Shown piece by piece: positions 6,615 to 12,688 of a stretch of DNA of 12,688 nucleotides (positions are counted from its first letter, which is position 1; each line of letters opens with the position of its first letter). The notes below the pieces were generated by a model. It was not told where the DNA came from. It did not search any database and saw only the letters and a program-made list of their open reading frames with translations. The translations under genes and the position numbers were made by a program. Source of the stretch: Bordetella parapertussis (GTDB taxonomy: Bacteria > Pseudomonadota > Gammaproteobacteria > Burkholderiales > Burkholderiaceae_C); assembly GCA_945861305.1 (NCBI GenBank), contig CAMATW010000048.1, forward strand, positions 1 to 12,688, written 5' to 3'.

Positions 6615-6635
6615 TTGAATAGATATTGAATAGAT
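6615..6635. promoter_or_regulatory. Phased direct repeats upstream of the adhesin-like gene
   Basis: TTGAATAGAT occurs twice, at 6615-6624 and 6626-6635, with an 11-bp period, about one helical turn. The second unit overlaps the inverted pair GAATA/TATTC (6628-6641), and TTGAATAAG recurs at 6677-6685. Such spacing is typical of sites for dimeric regulators. It lies 60-80 bp upstream of the possible promoter of the gene at 6753. Confidence 0.35.
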
Positions 6636-6692
6636 TTATTCGCAAAATAGGTAATTTATTGGATGAAATTCATATTTTGAATAAGTTAAACC

Positions 6693-6720
6693 TTTACAAA
6701 ATATGTTCACAGGTTAATAT
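6693..6720 (+). promoter_or_regulatory. Possible sigma-70 promoter
   Basis: TTTACA (6693-6698) and TAATAT (6715-6720) are 16 bp apart in an AT-rich stretch, 33 bp before the ATG at 6753. It is a plausible but not strong match. Confidence 0.35.
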
Positions 6721-6752
6721 TCGGCATCAGCAAACAAATACAGGAGTTCCAC

Positions 6753-7172
6753 ATGACAACCAAATTCGCATTCCTAGCCTGCTTATTCATTTCTACCGCG
6801 GCATCAGCAACTTCGGTTCAAACTGACAGAGCTTTGGTTCAAGAACCCTCAATTTTGCTGGCAATGAACAATACGACGTGGTCATTTGTAGCGCCTAGCA
6901 ACTCACAAGGTTTGACCAATGTACGCGAATTCCACGACATGGGTGCCAGTGGCGTCCAGCAGATTGATTACGTCGTTAACTGTTCGAATCAAACCATGGC
7001 CATGTCAGGTTTCCAAATCCTCACAGGCCCTGATAGCAAGCCTGCAGGCTTTGTAGCCCCAAAGACACAGAAACTGAGCTTTTACAAGCCCGCAATCGAT
7101 CATGACAAACAAATAGCAAGCAACACGTGTATCAAGCAAGTTGCCATGAACAGTTACACAAACGGCAATTGA
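6753..7172 (+). CDS. Small secreted protein, surface-adhesin-E-like
   Basis: 139 residues starting with a clear Sec signal (MTTKFAFLACLFISTAASA, cleavage near residue 19). The mature part has a W-x-F-V start, a central YVVNC segment and a final P..DHD..I...C segment, with two cysteines that could form a disulphide. This layout resembles the surface-adhesin protein E family (W...; DC; P.S....I...C), but the similarity is weak and I offer it as a tentative match. AGGAG at 6742-6746 is 6 bp before the ATG. The gene stands alone, with its own promoter-like region and a strong terminator at 7250-7285. A clearer member of the adhesin E family, now a pseudogene, lies at 10760-11139. Confidence 0.75.
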   Translation: MTTKFAFLACLFISTAASATSVQTDRALVQEPSILLAMNNTTWSFVAPSNSQGLTNVREFHDMGASGVQQIDYVVNCSNQTMAMSGFQILTGPDSKPAGFVAPKTQKLSFYKPAIDHDKQIASNTCIKQVAMNSYTNGN

Positions 7173-7249
7173 TTTTTGCCCTGCAGTTGTTAGCTTCGTG
7201 TTGATCAAGTTTTTTTGCACCTGATTTACATAATCACACTCTCCTATTC

Positions 7250-7285
7250 ACTCCCTGCATCTTGACGGTTGCAGGGAGTTTTTTT
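7250..7285 (+). terminator. Intrinsic terminator
   Basis: A perfect 10-bp stem ACTCCCTGCA (7250-7259)/TGCAGGGAGT (7270-7279) with a 10-base loop ends in seven T residues (7279-7285). It ends the transcript of the gene at 6753-7172 and faces the convergent dioxygenase gene. Confidence 0.92.
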
Positions 7286-7347
7286 ATGCAAGGCTGGTAA
7301 CAGCTTATGAAAGGATATGTATTGACGTCTGAAAGGACCAAGGCAGT

Positions 7348-7935
7348 CTAAGCCGATAAAACAAATCTGAAGAAAAATTCTGTCCCACGATCTTCAACTA
7401 TCAAACGTGGATCGAATAGAAAATCGCTTTTATTGCGCGCCTGATTTGGAAAGTAAAGCTGGGTGGTCAACACGGGTCCATTTCTGCGCTGCACCTTGAC
7501 ATGCAAATGGGGTGTTCTTCCGGGGTACTCCCCAGGCATCAGCGTCTGAAGTACAAAACCACCTTTGTTGTTGGCGAACTGATGTCCGCGCAACTTGTCG
7601 ATGCGTTTGTCGTAATGTCCTTTTTCATCGCATTGCCAAAAATCAAGTAACGCGCCTGTGACCGGCCGGCAAGAACTGTCCACTACCTCGCCCGATAGTT
7701 GTATCTTTCGGGCTTTTTCCTCAGAACCAATCAGCTTGCTTCGCTCAGGTGATCCGGGTGTAAAAAAGGGGCCCTCTAATTGGGCAGGTGTTTTGGTGCC
7801 ACAGCCGGGTGTAAGAGGAACTTGGGCTTGAGATTTTCGACTGGTTAGGACAGCTGCTGAACCAAGCCCAAGGTAAAGCGTGTACTTTGCGAAATTTTCT
7901 AAAGCGCGTCGACGTTGTGCTGATGAGTGAAGCAT
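7348..7935 (-). CDS. Exported intradiol ring-cleavage dioxygenase-like protein
   Basis: 195 residues from ATG 7935. The N-terminus has RRRALENF (8-15) followed by a hydrophobic run and SQAQV (35-39), like a Tat or Sec signal. The catalytic domain carries LEGPFFTPGSPERS, SGEVVDSSCRPVTGALLDFWQCD, GHYDKR and MPGEYPGRTPHLHVKV. The four expected non-haem iron ligands are visible: Tyr108, Tyr137, His143 and His145. Intradiol enzymes of this type cleave catechol-like rings between the hydroxyls; exported short forms are mostly uncharacterised and the substrate cannot be told. The frame is open upstream to ATG 8034, but the extra 33 residues look unlike a signal. No strong ribosome site precedes either start, so the start is uncertain. 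It is convergent with the adhesin-like gene and divergent from the methyltransferase at 8322. Confidence 0.85.
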   Translation of the reverse strand: MLHSSAQRRRALENFAKYTLYLGLGSAAVLTSRKSQAQVPLTPGCGTKTPAQLEGPFFTPGSPERSKLIGSEEKARKIQLSGEVVDSSCRPVTGALLDFWQCDEKGHYDKRIDKLRGHQFANNKGGFVLQTLMPGEYPGRTPHLHVKVQRRNGPVLTTQLYFPNQARNKSDFLFDPRLIVEDRGTEFFFRFVLSA

Positions 7936-8321
7936 TTTTTGAGCTGCCAAAAATATTAAAGATACCAAACCGTTTCTATTGTAAAAAAATTTACTTGGGT
8001 AATTTTGGTCATAGCCATCCTCGTAGATCATCACCGCCGTTCCCTCTGTGTCGACAAACGTTCAGATCGGTCAAAGTATATGGAGTTTTCTTCCTACCAA
8101 CCCATTGCAGTTTGCTTAGAAAAGTCAACGCCTGAACACAGCCGCGGTGACATAGTCTCTGCGTGCATTCGTGCCAGTGGCTCGGACAAACATCACAAAT
8201 TCTGCTGATGTGTTTTAATCAATTTGATTTTTGCCACAACACAACAAATCCCATTGAAATTAAATTGCAGTTTTGATGTTTTAACGACGGTTTTTTCAGA
8301 ACTATTTTTGATCATTCATTT
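7936..8321. other. Divergent spacer without recognised gene
   Basis: These 386 bases separate the minus-strand dioxygenase from the plus-strand methyltransferase. Only short frames occur. The segment 8200-8321 is AT-rich and probably holds the methyltransferase promoter, but I see no convincing pair of -35 and -10 boxes. No tRNA, hairpin terminator or repeat was noticed. Confidence 0.4.
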
Positions 8322-9167
8322 ATGTATAAAAAAAGAATTTCTTCAATTGCCAGCCTAAGTATGTCCATGGTGTTGACTACTGGATGGGCTACTTTCCTGA
8401 CAAATACTGCTCACGCTCAAGATGTTGCAGGATTATTGGAAACAGCTATTCACGCCCCACACCGCTCTGACGCCAACCGGGCACGTGATCAGTACCGTCA
8501 CCCAAAAAAGACGCTGCTTTTTTTTGGCGTCCAACCTACCATGACTGTGGTTGAAATATCTCCCGCTAACGGTTGGTATACCGAAATCATTGCACCATTC
8601 CTGAAAAAGCAAGGCCAGTTTTATGCTGCGGTTCCTACACTTACTGACGATATGCCAGAGGCCATGAAGCGCAGAGACGCTTCCTATCGCCAAATGTTGA
8701 AAGTAGCGCCCGAACTTTATGGCAATCCAGTCATTCATACGTATGACGCAAGCGCGCCTCTGTTTGCTCCCAATTCAACGGCTGATTTGGTGGTTACTTT
8801 TCGTAATGTGCACAACTGGGCCAAAGCCGGACACACTCAGCCAATGTTCAAAGGTTTTTTTCAGGCTTTAAAACCCGGCGGTGTGCTTGGCGTGGTGGAG
8901 CACCGGGCAAAACCTGGAACTCCCCTTTCCCAACAAATTGAATCAGGTTATATGACCGAACAATTTGTCATTGAGTCGGCTACTGCTGCCGGCTTTAGGC
9001 TAGAAAGCAGTTCGGAAATCAACAGTAATCCACTTGATACGAAAGATCATCCAGGCGGTGTGTGGAATTTACTGCCTAATCTGCGAGGTGTAGCCGAAAA
9101 TGACAAACCCAAGTATCGCGCCATGGGTGAATCGGATCGAATGACGCTACGATTTACAAAACCTTGA
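8322..9167 (+). CDS. Exported SAM-methyltransferase-like protein (COG4798 type)
   Basis: 281 residues. Residues 1-32 form a Sec signal (MYKKR start, hydrophobic middle, AHA before QDV). The rest resembles the predicted methyltransferases of COG4798: VVEISPANGWYTEIIAPFL (76-94) is the motif I region, usually E..PG.GWYTEI in this group. Here the first glycine is replaced by alanine (PANGW). Later blocks FRNVHNW and LKPGGVLGVVEHR fit motifs around IV and V, and DHPGGVWNLLPNLRG is a family-specific tail. Such proteins are exported although SAM is cytoplasmic, so they may not be active methyltransferases or may use another ligand. There is no clear ribosome site before ATG 8322; the signal peptide supports this start. 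The gene is not coupled to its neighbours. Confidence 0.85.
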   Translation: MYKKRISSIASLSMSMVLTTGWATFLTNTAHAQDVAGLLETAIHAPHRSDANRARDQYRHPKKTLLFFGVQPTMTVVEISPANGWYTEIIAPFLKKQGQFYAAVPTLTDDMPEAMKRRDASYRQMLKVAPELYGNPVIHTYDASAPLFAPNSTADLVVTFRNVHNWAKAGHTQPMFKGFFQALKPGGVLGVVEHRAKPGTPLSQQIESGYMTEQFVIESATAAGFRLESSSEINSNPLDTKDHPGGVWNLLPNLRGVAENDKPKYRAMGESDRMTLRFTKP

Positions 9168-9228
9168 TCGCTGAGCAGAGCAGCCATCTGATGAAGTAAC
9201 CAATTGATTGTTAACGGTGTAACGTTTT

Positions 9229-9239
9229 GACGACTCGTC
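9229..9239. promoter_or_regulatory. Short palindrome and TAACG repeats before the 95-residue gene
   Basis: GACGA-C-TCGTC is a perfect short palindrome. TAACG occurs three times around it (about 9212, 9220 and 9245) and TAACC once near 9266. Together they may be a regulator site for the gene at 9298. The spacer 9168-9297 shows no gene. Confidence 0.2.
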
Positions 9240-9297
9240 TTTCTTAACGGAAGGCAAAATTTTTGTAACCGACTATCTTAATTATTTGAGGATCAAG

Positions 9298-9585
9298 ATG
9301 AAAATTTTTGCAATAGCCACTCGCAAACAAGACGCAAAATCAGAAGACTTTGAGCCGTATTTAGAAGCAGAGGTAGTTGCAGCCTTGACTCTTTACCGTG
9401 ATGAATTTATTCGCGAAATATATAGCCGCACAGACGGGAAAGGAGCTGTCGTCGTTTTTGAATGCAACGATGTAGCCCATGCTCAACAACTTTTCAACGA
9501 ACTACCTCTTGTCAAAGCTGGGTTACTTAGCGCAGAGTTTTTTGGTACGAAACCATACAGGGGCATTGTAAAAAATATCAAATAA
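9298..9585 (+). CDS. Small protein, possible ferredoxin-like (muconolactone-isomerase-like) fold
   Basis: 95 residues from ATG 9298. GAGGA 6 bp upstream supports this start over an in-frame TTG at 9286. There is no signal or membrane segment, so it is cytoplasmic. A beta strand (MKIFAIAT), a helix around 17-35, the strand FIREIYSR, then GAVVVFECNDVAHAQQLFNELPLV and AEFFGTKPYRG suggest an alpha-beta plait. The D...A...F..LPL pattern recalls muconolactone isomerase-like and YCII-like proteins, but the match is by eye and weak. A link to the nearby ring-cleaving dioxygenase is possible but unproven, as the genes are on opposite strands and 1.4 kb apart. Function unknown. Confidence 0.8.
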   Translation: MKIFAIATRKQDAKSEDFEPYLEAEVVAALTLYRDEFIREIYSRTDGKGAVVVFECNDVAHAQQLFNELPLVKAGLLSAEFFGTKPYRGIVKNIK

Positions 9586-9693
9586 TTGACCAAGCAATGA
9601 CTGGCGTGTTGTCGCTAATGGATATTTAACCCAATTCTGCCGAAATCATTGAATCCGCCTAGGTAACGCAATAGTGGCTTTTTTTCTGGTGGC

Positions 9694-9705
9694 GGCAAGC
9701 TTGCC
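9694..9705. repeat. 12-bp perfect palindrome GGCAAGCTTGCC
   Basis: It lies between the two convergent genes at 9298 and 9711, just past the stop codon of the latter. A T-run (9679-9685) precedes it on the plus strand rather than following, so it is not a standard terminator in either direction. Confidence 0.3.
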
Positions 9706-9710
9706 ATCTG

Positions 9711-10445
9711 TCAGTTTCGTTTTCGAAATATCACTACATGCTGCCACGGTAAAGTACTAACTGTTCGTTCCCAATCCAGCGCAAAGACTCCTGCTTCTTT
9801 TCGAATTTGCGCTTCACTCATCTTATGTAGCGGCTTGATAGGTACCTTAGGGTCTTCTGCTTTGTACTCTACAAAAACCATACGGCCACCTGGCTTTAAA
9901 GCTTTCATCAAACTGGTCATTACTTCGTAGGGAAAGGCCAATTCGTGATACACATCCACCATCACTGCGAGATCCACTGAGCCAGTAGGCAACTTGACGT
10001 CGTCTACGGCACTAAGCCTTGCCTCGATATGCGTTTGCCCTGTACTCTTGATACTGTTTTCCAGCATACGCACCATCTCTGGCTGAACATCAACCGCTAA
10101 TATCTTCCCGCCAGGCAAAACGGCTGGTGCCATCCGCCGCGTTAAGTAACCCGTACCAGCACCAATGTCAGCCACCACCATTCCGGGTTTAAGTGCCAGC
10201 GCTTTTAGTAATAAGTCTGTTCGCTCTTCACGCTCACGTTCTTGCCGCTCAAGCCAAGGAGCGCCTTGCCAGCCCATCACGCCAGAGATCTCGCGGCCCA
10301 TATAGCGTTTGCCGATACCGTCTGGACTCTCAGGAGACGTGGTGTAGCGCGAACTTGTATCAGCAGTCTGAGCAAACGTCAAAGCCGTTGATAACGATAC
10401 CAGTAACAGAATCAATATTGATCGAAATGATTGGGAGGAGTTCAT
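9711..10445 (-). CDS. Exported class I SAM-dependent methyltransferase-like protein
   Basis: 244 residues. Residues 1-25 form a Sec signal (LILLLVSLSTALTFAQ). A family-specific block MGREISGVMGWQGAPWLER (49-67) precedes a canonical Rossmann methyltransferase core: motif I VADIGAGTGY (91-100), acidic motif II AVDVQPEM (117-124), VDVYHELAFPYEVM, LKPGGRMVFVEYKAEDP and the closing PIKPLHKMSEAQ block. Unlike the gene at 8322, the SAM-binding glycine motif is intact. Its family is widespread in environmental bacteria, often exported, with unknown substrate. The start at 10445 is fixed by the signal, but no good ribosome site is seen upstream. It converges with the 95-residue gene and is apparently monocistronic. 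Confidence 0.88.
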   Translation of the reverse strand: MNSSQSFRSILILLLVSLSTALTFAQTADTSSRYTTSPESPDGIGKRYMGREISGVMGWQGAPWLERQEREREERTDLLLKALALKPGMVVADIGAGTGYLTRRMAPAVLPGGKILAVDVQPEMVRMLENSIKSTGQTHIEARLSAVDDVKLPTGSVDLAVMVDVYHELAFPYEVMTSLMKALKPGGRMVFVEYKAEDPKVPIKPLHKMSEAQIRKEAGVFALDWERTVSTLPWQHVVIFRKRN

Positions 10446-10759
10446 TGTTTTAGGGATCTTGCCAATACGGCGCAGTGACTTTTCATTAGCACAAATAAAT
10501 TTTTTTATTCTAGATCAGCCGTACAAGCTTTTGAATTTTTGGATCTTAGTGGCGTGAAGTTTTTTTGATTTGTTTGGCGCCCACCGTTCCTATAGCGCAG
10601 CATTTAGAAAAACAATCTCTGTCGATAGGATTGGCATGGGGTTTCACGGAATTTTGGAGGCAGTGTTGATTTTGTATGCTGTGGCTTGGTAGTTCTAGGT
10701 TTTGTCTTAACTTTCCGACTTTGAAAATTAAATCAAAAATTTTCGGATTTCAGTTTCGG
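10446..10759. other. AT-rich spacer without recognised gene
   Basis: These 314 bases separate two minus-strand genes. They include an A/T hairpin AATAAA/TTTATT near 10495-10510, a GGCGCC site near 10580 and a 7-bp inverted repeat GAAAATT/AATTTTC (10723-10744) just beyond the adhesin pseudogene. No convincing terminator, promoter or coding frame was found. Confidence 0.4.
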
Positions 10760-11139
10760 CTACTTCGAACAAACAAATTCCATAATGTCTGAATGAACTG
10801 TGTATGGAGCAATTTCAAACCAAGCAGATTTAGCCTAAAAGGATTAATGAAAAAAACAGAGCCTTCTGGCACAAAGCCCGGAAAAGTAACAGTGCCGATG
10901 ATTCTGCTTCGTTCGTTTTTGCAATCATACTCTTTATGATAAAGAAGTGAATAGTCGTAGTCTTTAAAACGTAAAGTCGGATCAAAAAAAATCCAAACTT
11001 TTCGAGAATAATCTCGTTTACTGATCTGTACTGGGTCAATAAAGTACCAAGCACTCACATCTCTGCCAATGTACTTCCAATCAGAAAATGCGGAAAACGG
11101 CACAAAATAAAACAGTAATATAAATTTTTATATACACAT
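10760..11139 (-). pseudogene. Surface-adhesin protein E family gene, nonsense codon plus frameshift
   Basis: On the minus strand, ATG 11139 opens MCI and then hits TAA at 11128-11130; the same frame continues with KFILLFYFVPFSAFS, a typical Sec signal. The mature part DWKYIGRD, WYFIDPVQI, RKVWIFFD and EYDCKNERSRI is the surface-adhesin E signature (W..IG, Y.D...I, KVW...D, DCKN.R.R). The frame in which this lies stays open to 10750 with a tail that does not fit the family. The expected C-terminus (SAWFEIAPYTV, then MEFVC, ending at TAG 10760-10762) appears in another frame. A single-base loss near 10829-10836 explains the switch. With both repaired, the protein would be about 126 residues, normal for the family. 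Two lesions indicate a pseudogene, unless they are sequencing errors or the reading is rescued by an unusual start. Adhesin E proteins are envelope-exposed in Haemophilus. Confidence 0.7.
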
Positions 11140-11192
11140 AACTACTCGCGATCAGGGTTTGTGAATTTAACAACTTTTATTACGCATCACAA

Positions 11193-11300
11193 ATGGTTCT
11201 TGCTGAGATTGAATCTAAGCAGGAATATTTGGACTACATCAACCCTGAGTTAGGCGTCGTTAGAGCGGCAAAATTCTGCTCACGCGAAGATTCACTTTAA
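11193..11300 (+). CDS. Possible tiny ORF, unrecognised
   Basis: ATG 11193 to TAA 11298-11300 encodes 35 residues, beginning MVLAEIESKQEYLDYINPEL. It has protein-like composition, but there is no clear ribosome site and its stop overlaps the end of the DUF2076 gene on the other strand. It could be a remnant of a larger gene. I see no family. Confidence 0.15.
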   Translation: MVLAEIESKQEYLDYINPELGVVRAAKFCSREDSL

Positions 11301-11884
11301 CTGTCGCTGTCAAAATCACCCCCAAAATCGCCACCGTAGTCACTGGCGCTGTTATCGTAGTTCTGAGCTACCTGCTGGCCCGAGTCTGCGGGAGCGTTGG
11401 AGTGGTCTAGCGCTGTACCACTCTCTGGGCTGGTGTTTTGCCCCATCATGCTCTGAATGCCTTGGTACAGCATCGAGCCTGCTACAACACCAACGGCGGT
11501 AGTGGCAATGGCGCCCAACATGCCGGAGCCCCAAGCGCTTGGCTGCGCTGCCCCAGCTGGCGGCCTAGCCGCAGCCATTGCATTTGCGGGGGTGCTTTGG
11601 GTGGCAACCGGTTCAGCCCTGCCCCACGAATTGATACCACTTAAAAAGCCTGAAGGCTTGTTGGATTGATCTATTTTGGTCTGCATCTCAGCCATTTGTT
11701 TTTGAGCAATTTGCAAGGCCATTTCTAAACCCATGGCGCGCTGCACTAAAAGGTACGCAGCGTCGGGCTGCCGCTTTGCAGACTCCGCAATCATGGCATT
11801 GGCATCGCTGTCTTTGGGTCCAGCTTGAGTGATATTGAGCTGCTCTAAAAATTGCTCGAGTTGAGCTTTTTCTTGGGGATTCAT
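11297..11884 (-). CDS. DUF2076 family protein
   Basis: 195 residues from ATG 11884, supported by AGGAA about 8 bp upstream and by the family-typical start MNPQEKAQLEQFL. An in-frame ATG at 11917 lacks that support. Residues 1-70 form the helical core of DUF2076, including QPDAAYLLVQRAMGLEMAL. A coiled stretch to about 88 is followed by an Ala/Pro linker, then a glycine/alanine-rich hydrophobic segment (about 121-147, GMLGAIATTAVGVVAGSMLY) and an acidic tail of DYGGDFGGDFDSDS type. The family is annotated as of unknown function; the tail suggests metal or polar-partner binding but this is inference. The gene stands alone. Confidence 0.9.
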   Translation of the reverse strand: MNPQEKAQLEQFLEQLNITQAGPKDSDANAMIAESAKRQPDAAYLLVQRAMGLEMALQIAQKQMAEMQTKIDQSNKPSGFLSGINSWGRAEPVATQSTPANAMAAARPPAGAAQPSAWGSGMLGAIATTAVGVVAGSMLYQGIQSMMGQNTSPESGTALDHSNAPADSGQQVAQNYDNSASDYGGDFGGDFDSDS

Positions 11885-11942
11885 ATTTTGATTTCCTAAT
11901 TGATTAACTTTACTCACTATAGTTCAAATACGTTCGAAGTTA

Positions 11943-11973
11943 CTTTTGGAAACACTGAGGTGGGCCCCAAAAG
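11943..11973. repeat. Inverted repeat CTTTTGG/CCAAAAG
   Basis: Seven-base perfect arms at 11943-11949 and 11967-11973 with a 17-base loop that contains GGGCCC. It lies between the DUF2076 and DUF2237 genes on the minus strand. Without a T-run it is at best a weak transcript end for DUF2237. On the minus strand TATAGT, near 11917, could be a -10 box for DUF2076, with no good -35. Confidence 0.25.
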
Positions 11974-12047
11974 CAAGACAAACTTAATGCCCTTCTAAGC
12001 TTCAGTATTTGCGCTCTCTTGATACGTCCGTACACGATTTAGTGGCC

Positions 12048-12407
12048 TTAGTTGTCTTGCAGCTGTAGCTGTTTCAACGTGATCATTTCCAATGCTTTAG
12101 AGTAAGTTGCTTCCAAAACAACAGGTGGTGCAAGCCCTGCATGAAATGCTTCTAACCAACGTGTTGCACACAGACACCATTTATCACCTGGTTGCAAACC
12201 TGGAAAATTACTGCCCGGGCGGGGCGTCATTAAGTCGTTGCCACGAGACCTTGAAAAGTCAAGGAACTCTGCAGTAACCGTGGCACAAACAACGTGCGTT
12301 CCCAGGTCAAGTTCATTGGTTTGGCAGTACCCATCGCGGAAATAACCTTTGATGGGGTCATGCGAACAAGCCACAAGAGGAGTACCTAAAACATTCAATG
12401 GCATCAT
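12048..12407 (-). CDS. DUF2237 family protein
   Basis: 119 residues, close to the family norm of about 120. The family signature is almost complete: NVLGTPLVACS.DP..GYFRDGYC, THVVCATVTAEFLDFS.SRGNDL.TPRP, FPGL.PGDKWCLCA.RW.EA and APPVVLEAT. Four conserved cysteines (Cys14, Cys28, and the CLC pair) are present and could bind metal or form disulphides, although the protein has no export signal. The start ATG at 12407 overlaps the stop of the helicase gene by four bases (ATGA), so translation is probably coupled; no separate ribosome site is needed. The second codon is also ATG, an equally possible start. Function is unknown. Confidence 0.93.
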   Translation of the reverse strand: MMPLNVLGTPLVACSHDPIKGYFRDGYCQTNELDLGTHVVCATVTAEFLDFSRSRGNDLMTPRPGSNFPGLQPGDKWCLCATRWLEAFHAGLAPPVVLEATYSKALEMITLKQLQLQDN

Positions 12408-12688
12408 GTTTTAAATTGGTTGTGATCTATTTTTAAAAAACTTTCGCTACTTCGCGTGTGTTCGAAATAGCCTCCCATGCGCTTGACGTAAGCCAACAAG
12501 TCAACAAAAAATGGATGGCTGCAAAGCGTAGACGAATCGCCCACCAGCAGCAACTTGCGCCGTGCGCGGGTCATGCCCACGTTCATACGGCGGATGTCAG
12601 ACAGGAATCCGATCTCGCCTTGGGGGTTGCTGCGCGTCAAGGTGATGGCAATGATGTCGCGCTCCTGGCCCTGAAACGAATCGACGGT
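12404..12688 (-). CDS. Superfamily 1 DNA/RNA helicase, UPF1/SMUBP2-like, C-terminal part
   Basis: The frame is open to the right edge, so only the last 94 residues are seen. They carry motif V (TVDSFQGQERDIIAIT) and motif VI (RRMNVGMTRARRKLLLVGD) with the catalytic arginine-finger region MTRAR, diagnostic of the UPF1-like superfamily 1B group (AAA_12 domain). These enzymes unwind nucleic acid with ATP, moving 5' to 3'. The last 30 residues are a short basic tail. The stop TGA overlaps the ATG of DUF2237. The N-terminal ATPase motifs lie outside the window. A TTG at 12638-12640 is an internal codon, not the start. Confidence 0.92.
   Translation of the reverse strand, partial: TVDSFQGQERDIIAITLTRSNPQGEIGFLSDIRRMNVGMTRARRKLLLVGDSSTLCSHPFFVDLLAYVKRMGGYFEHTRSSESFLKIDHNQFKT

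Noticed and set aside
8130..8205. Short minus-strand frame reading MFVRATGTNARRDYVTAAV, like a gene tail.
   Set aside because: It is open for only about 25 codons, has no upstream extension and no family that I can name.

Overview
The window looks like accessory-leaning chromosome of a betaproteobacterium, probably Burkholderiales (Comamonadaceae-like). This is inferred from the mix of families (DUF1800/DUF1501 pair, surface-adhesin-E-like proteins, DUF2076, DUF2237, exported methyltransferases) and a moderate base composition with AT-rich spacers. No rRNA, tRNA or CRISPR array was seen.

Left part (1-3800): an open frame runs in from the left edge, followed by a 90-bp imperfect repeat, an IS30-family transposase remnant, and a minus-strand two-gene unit, DUF1800 then DUF1501, separated by 2 bp and both carrying export signals. 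A second copy of the 90-bp repeat in the same orientation lies just upstream of DUF1800, so the module is bracketed by direct repeats. Next (3900-5275) is a plus-strand NfeD / SPFH (QmcA-like) membrane pair. It converges with a minus-strand exported GlcG/HbpS-family protein (5541-6017).

Middle (6018-7350): a 735-bp spacer holds what looks like an undescribed small structured RNA on the minus strand (promoter-like hexamers, three perfect hairpins, strong intrinsic terminator), and perhaps a decayed cysteine-rich gene. A small secreted adhesin-E-like gene follows, with phased repeats upstream and a textbook terminator.

Right part (7348-12688): an exported intradiol-type dioxygenase (minus), an exported COG4798-type methyltransferase (plus), a 95-residue protein that may have a ferredoxin-like fold (plus), and a second exported methyltransferase of another subfamily (minus). 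Then come a surface-adhesin-E pseudogene carrying a nonsense codon and a frameshift, a DUF2076 protein, and a translationally coupled pair: the C-terminal end of a UPF1/SMUBP2-like superfamily 1 helicase followed by DUF2237.

Most genes sit singly with long spacers. Only DUF1800-DUF1501, NfeD-SPFH and helicase-DUF2237 look like operons. Many products are exported, so the shared theme is the cell envelope. No complete new multi-gene system is evident; the best candidates for novelty are the structured RNA and the repeat-bracketed module.
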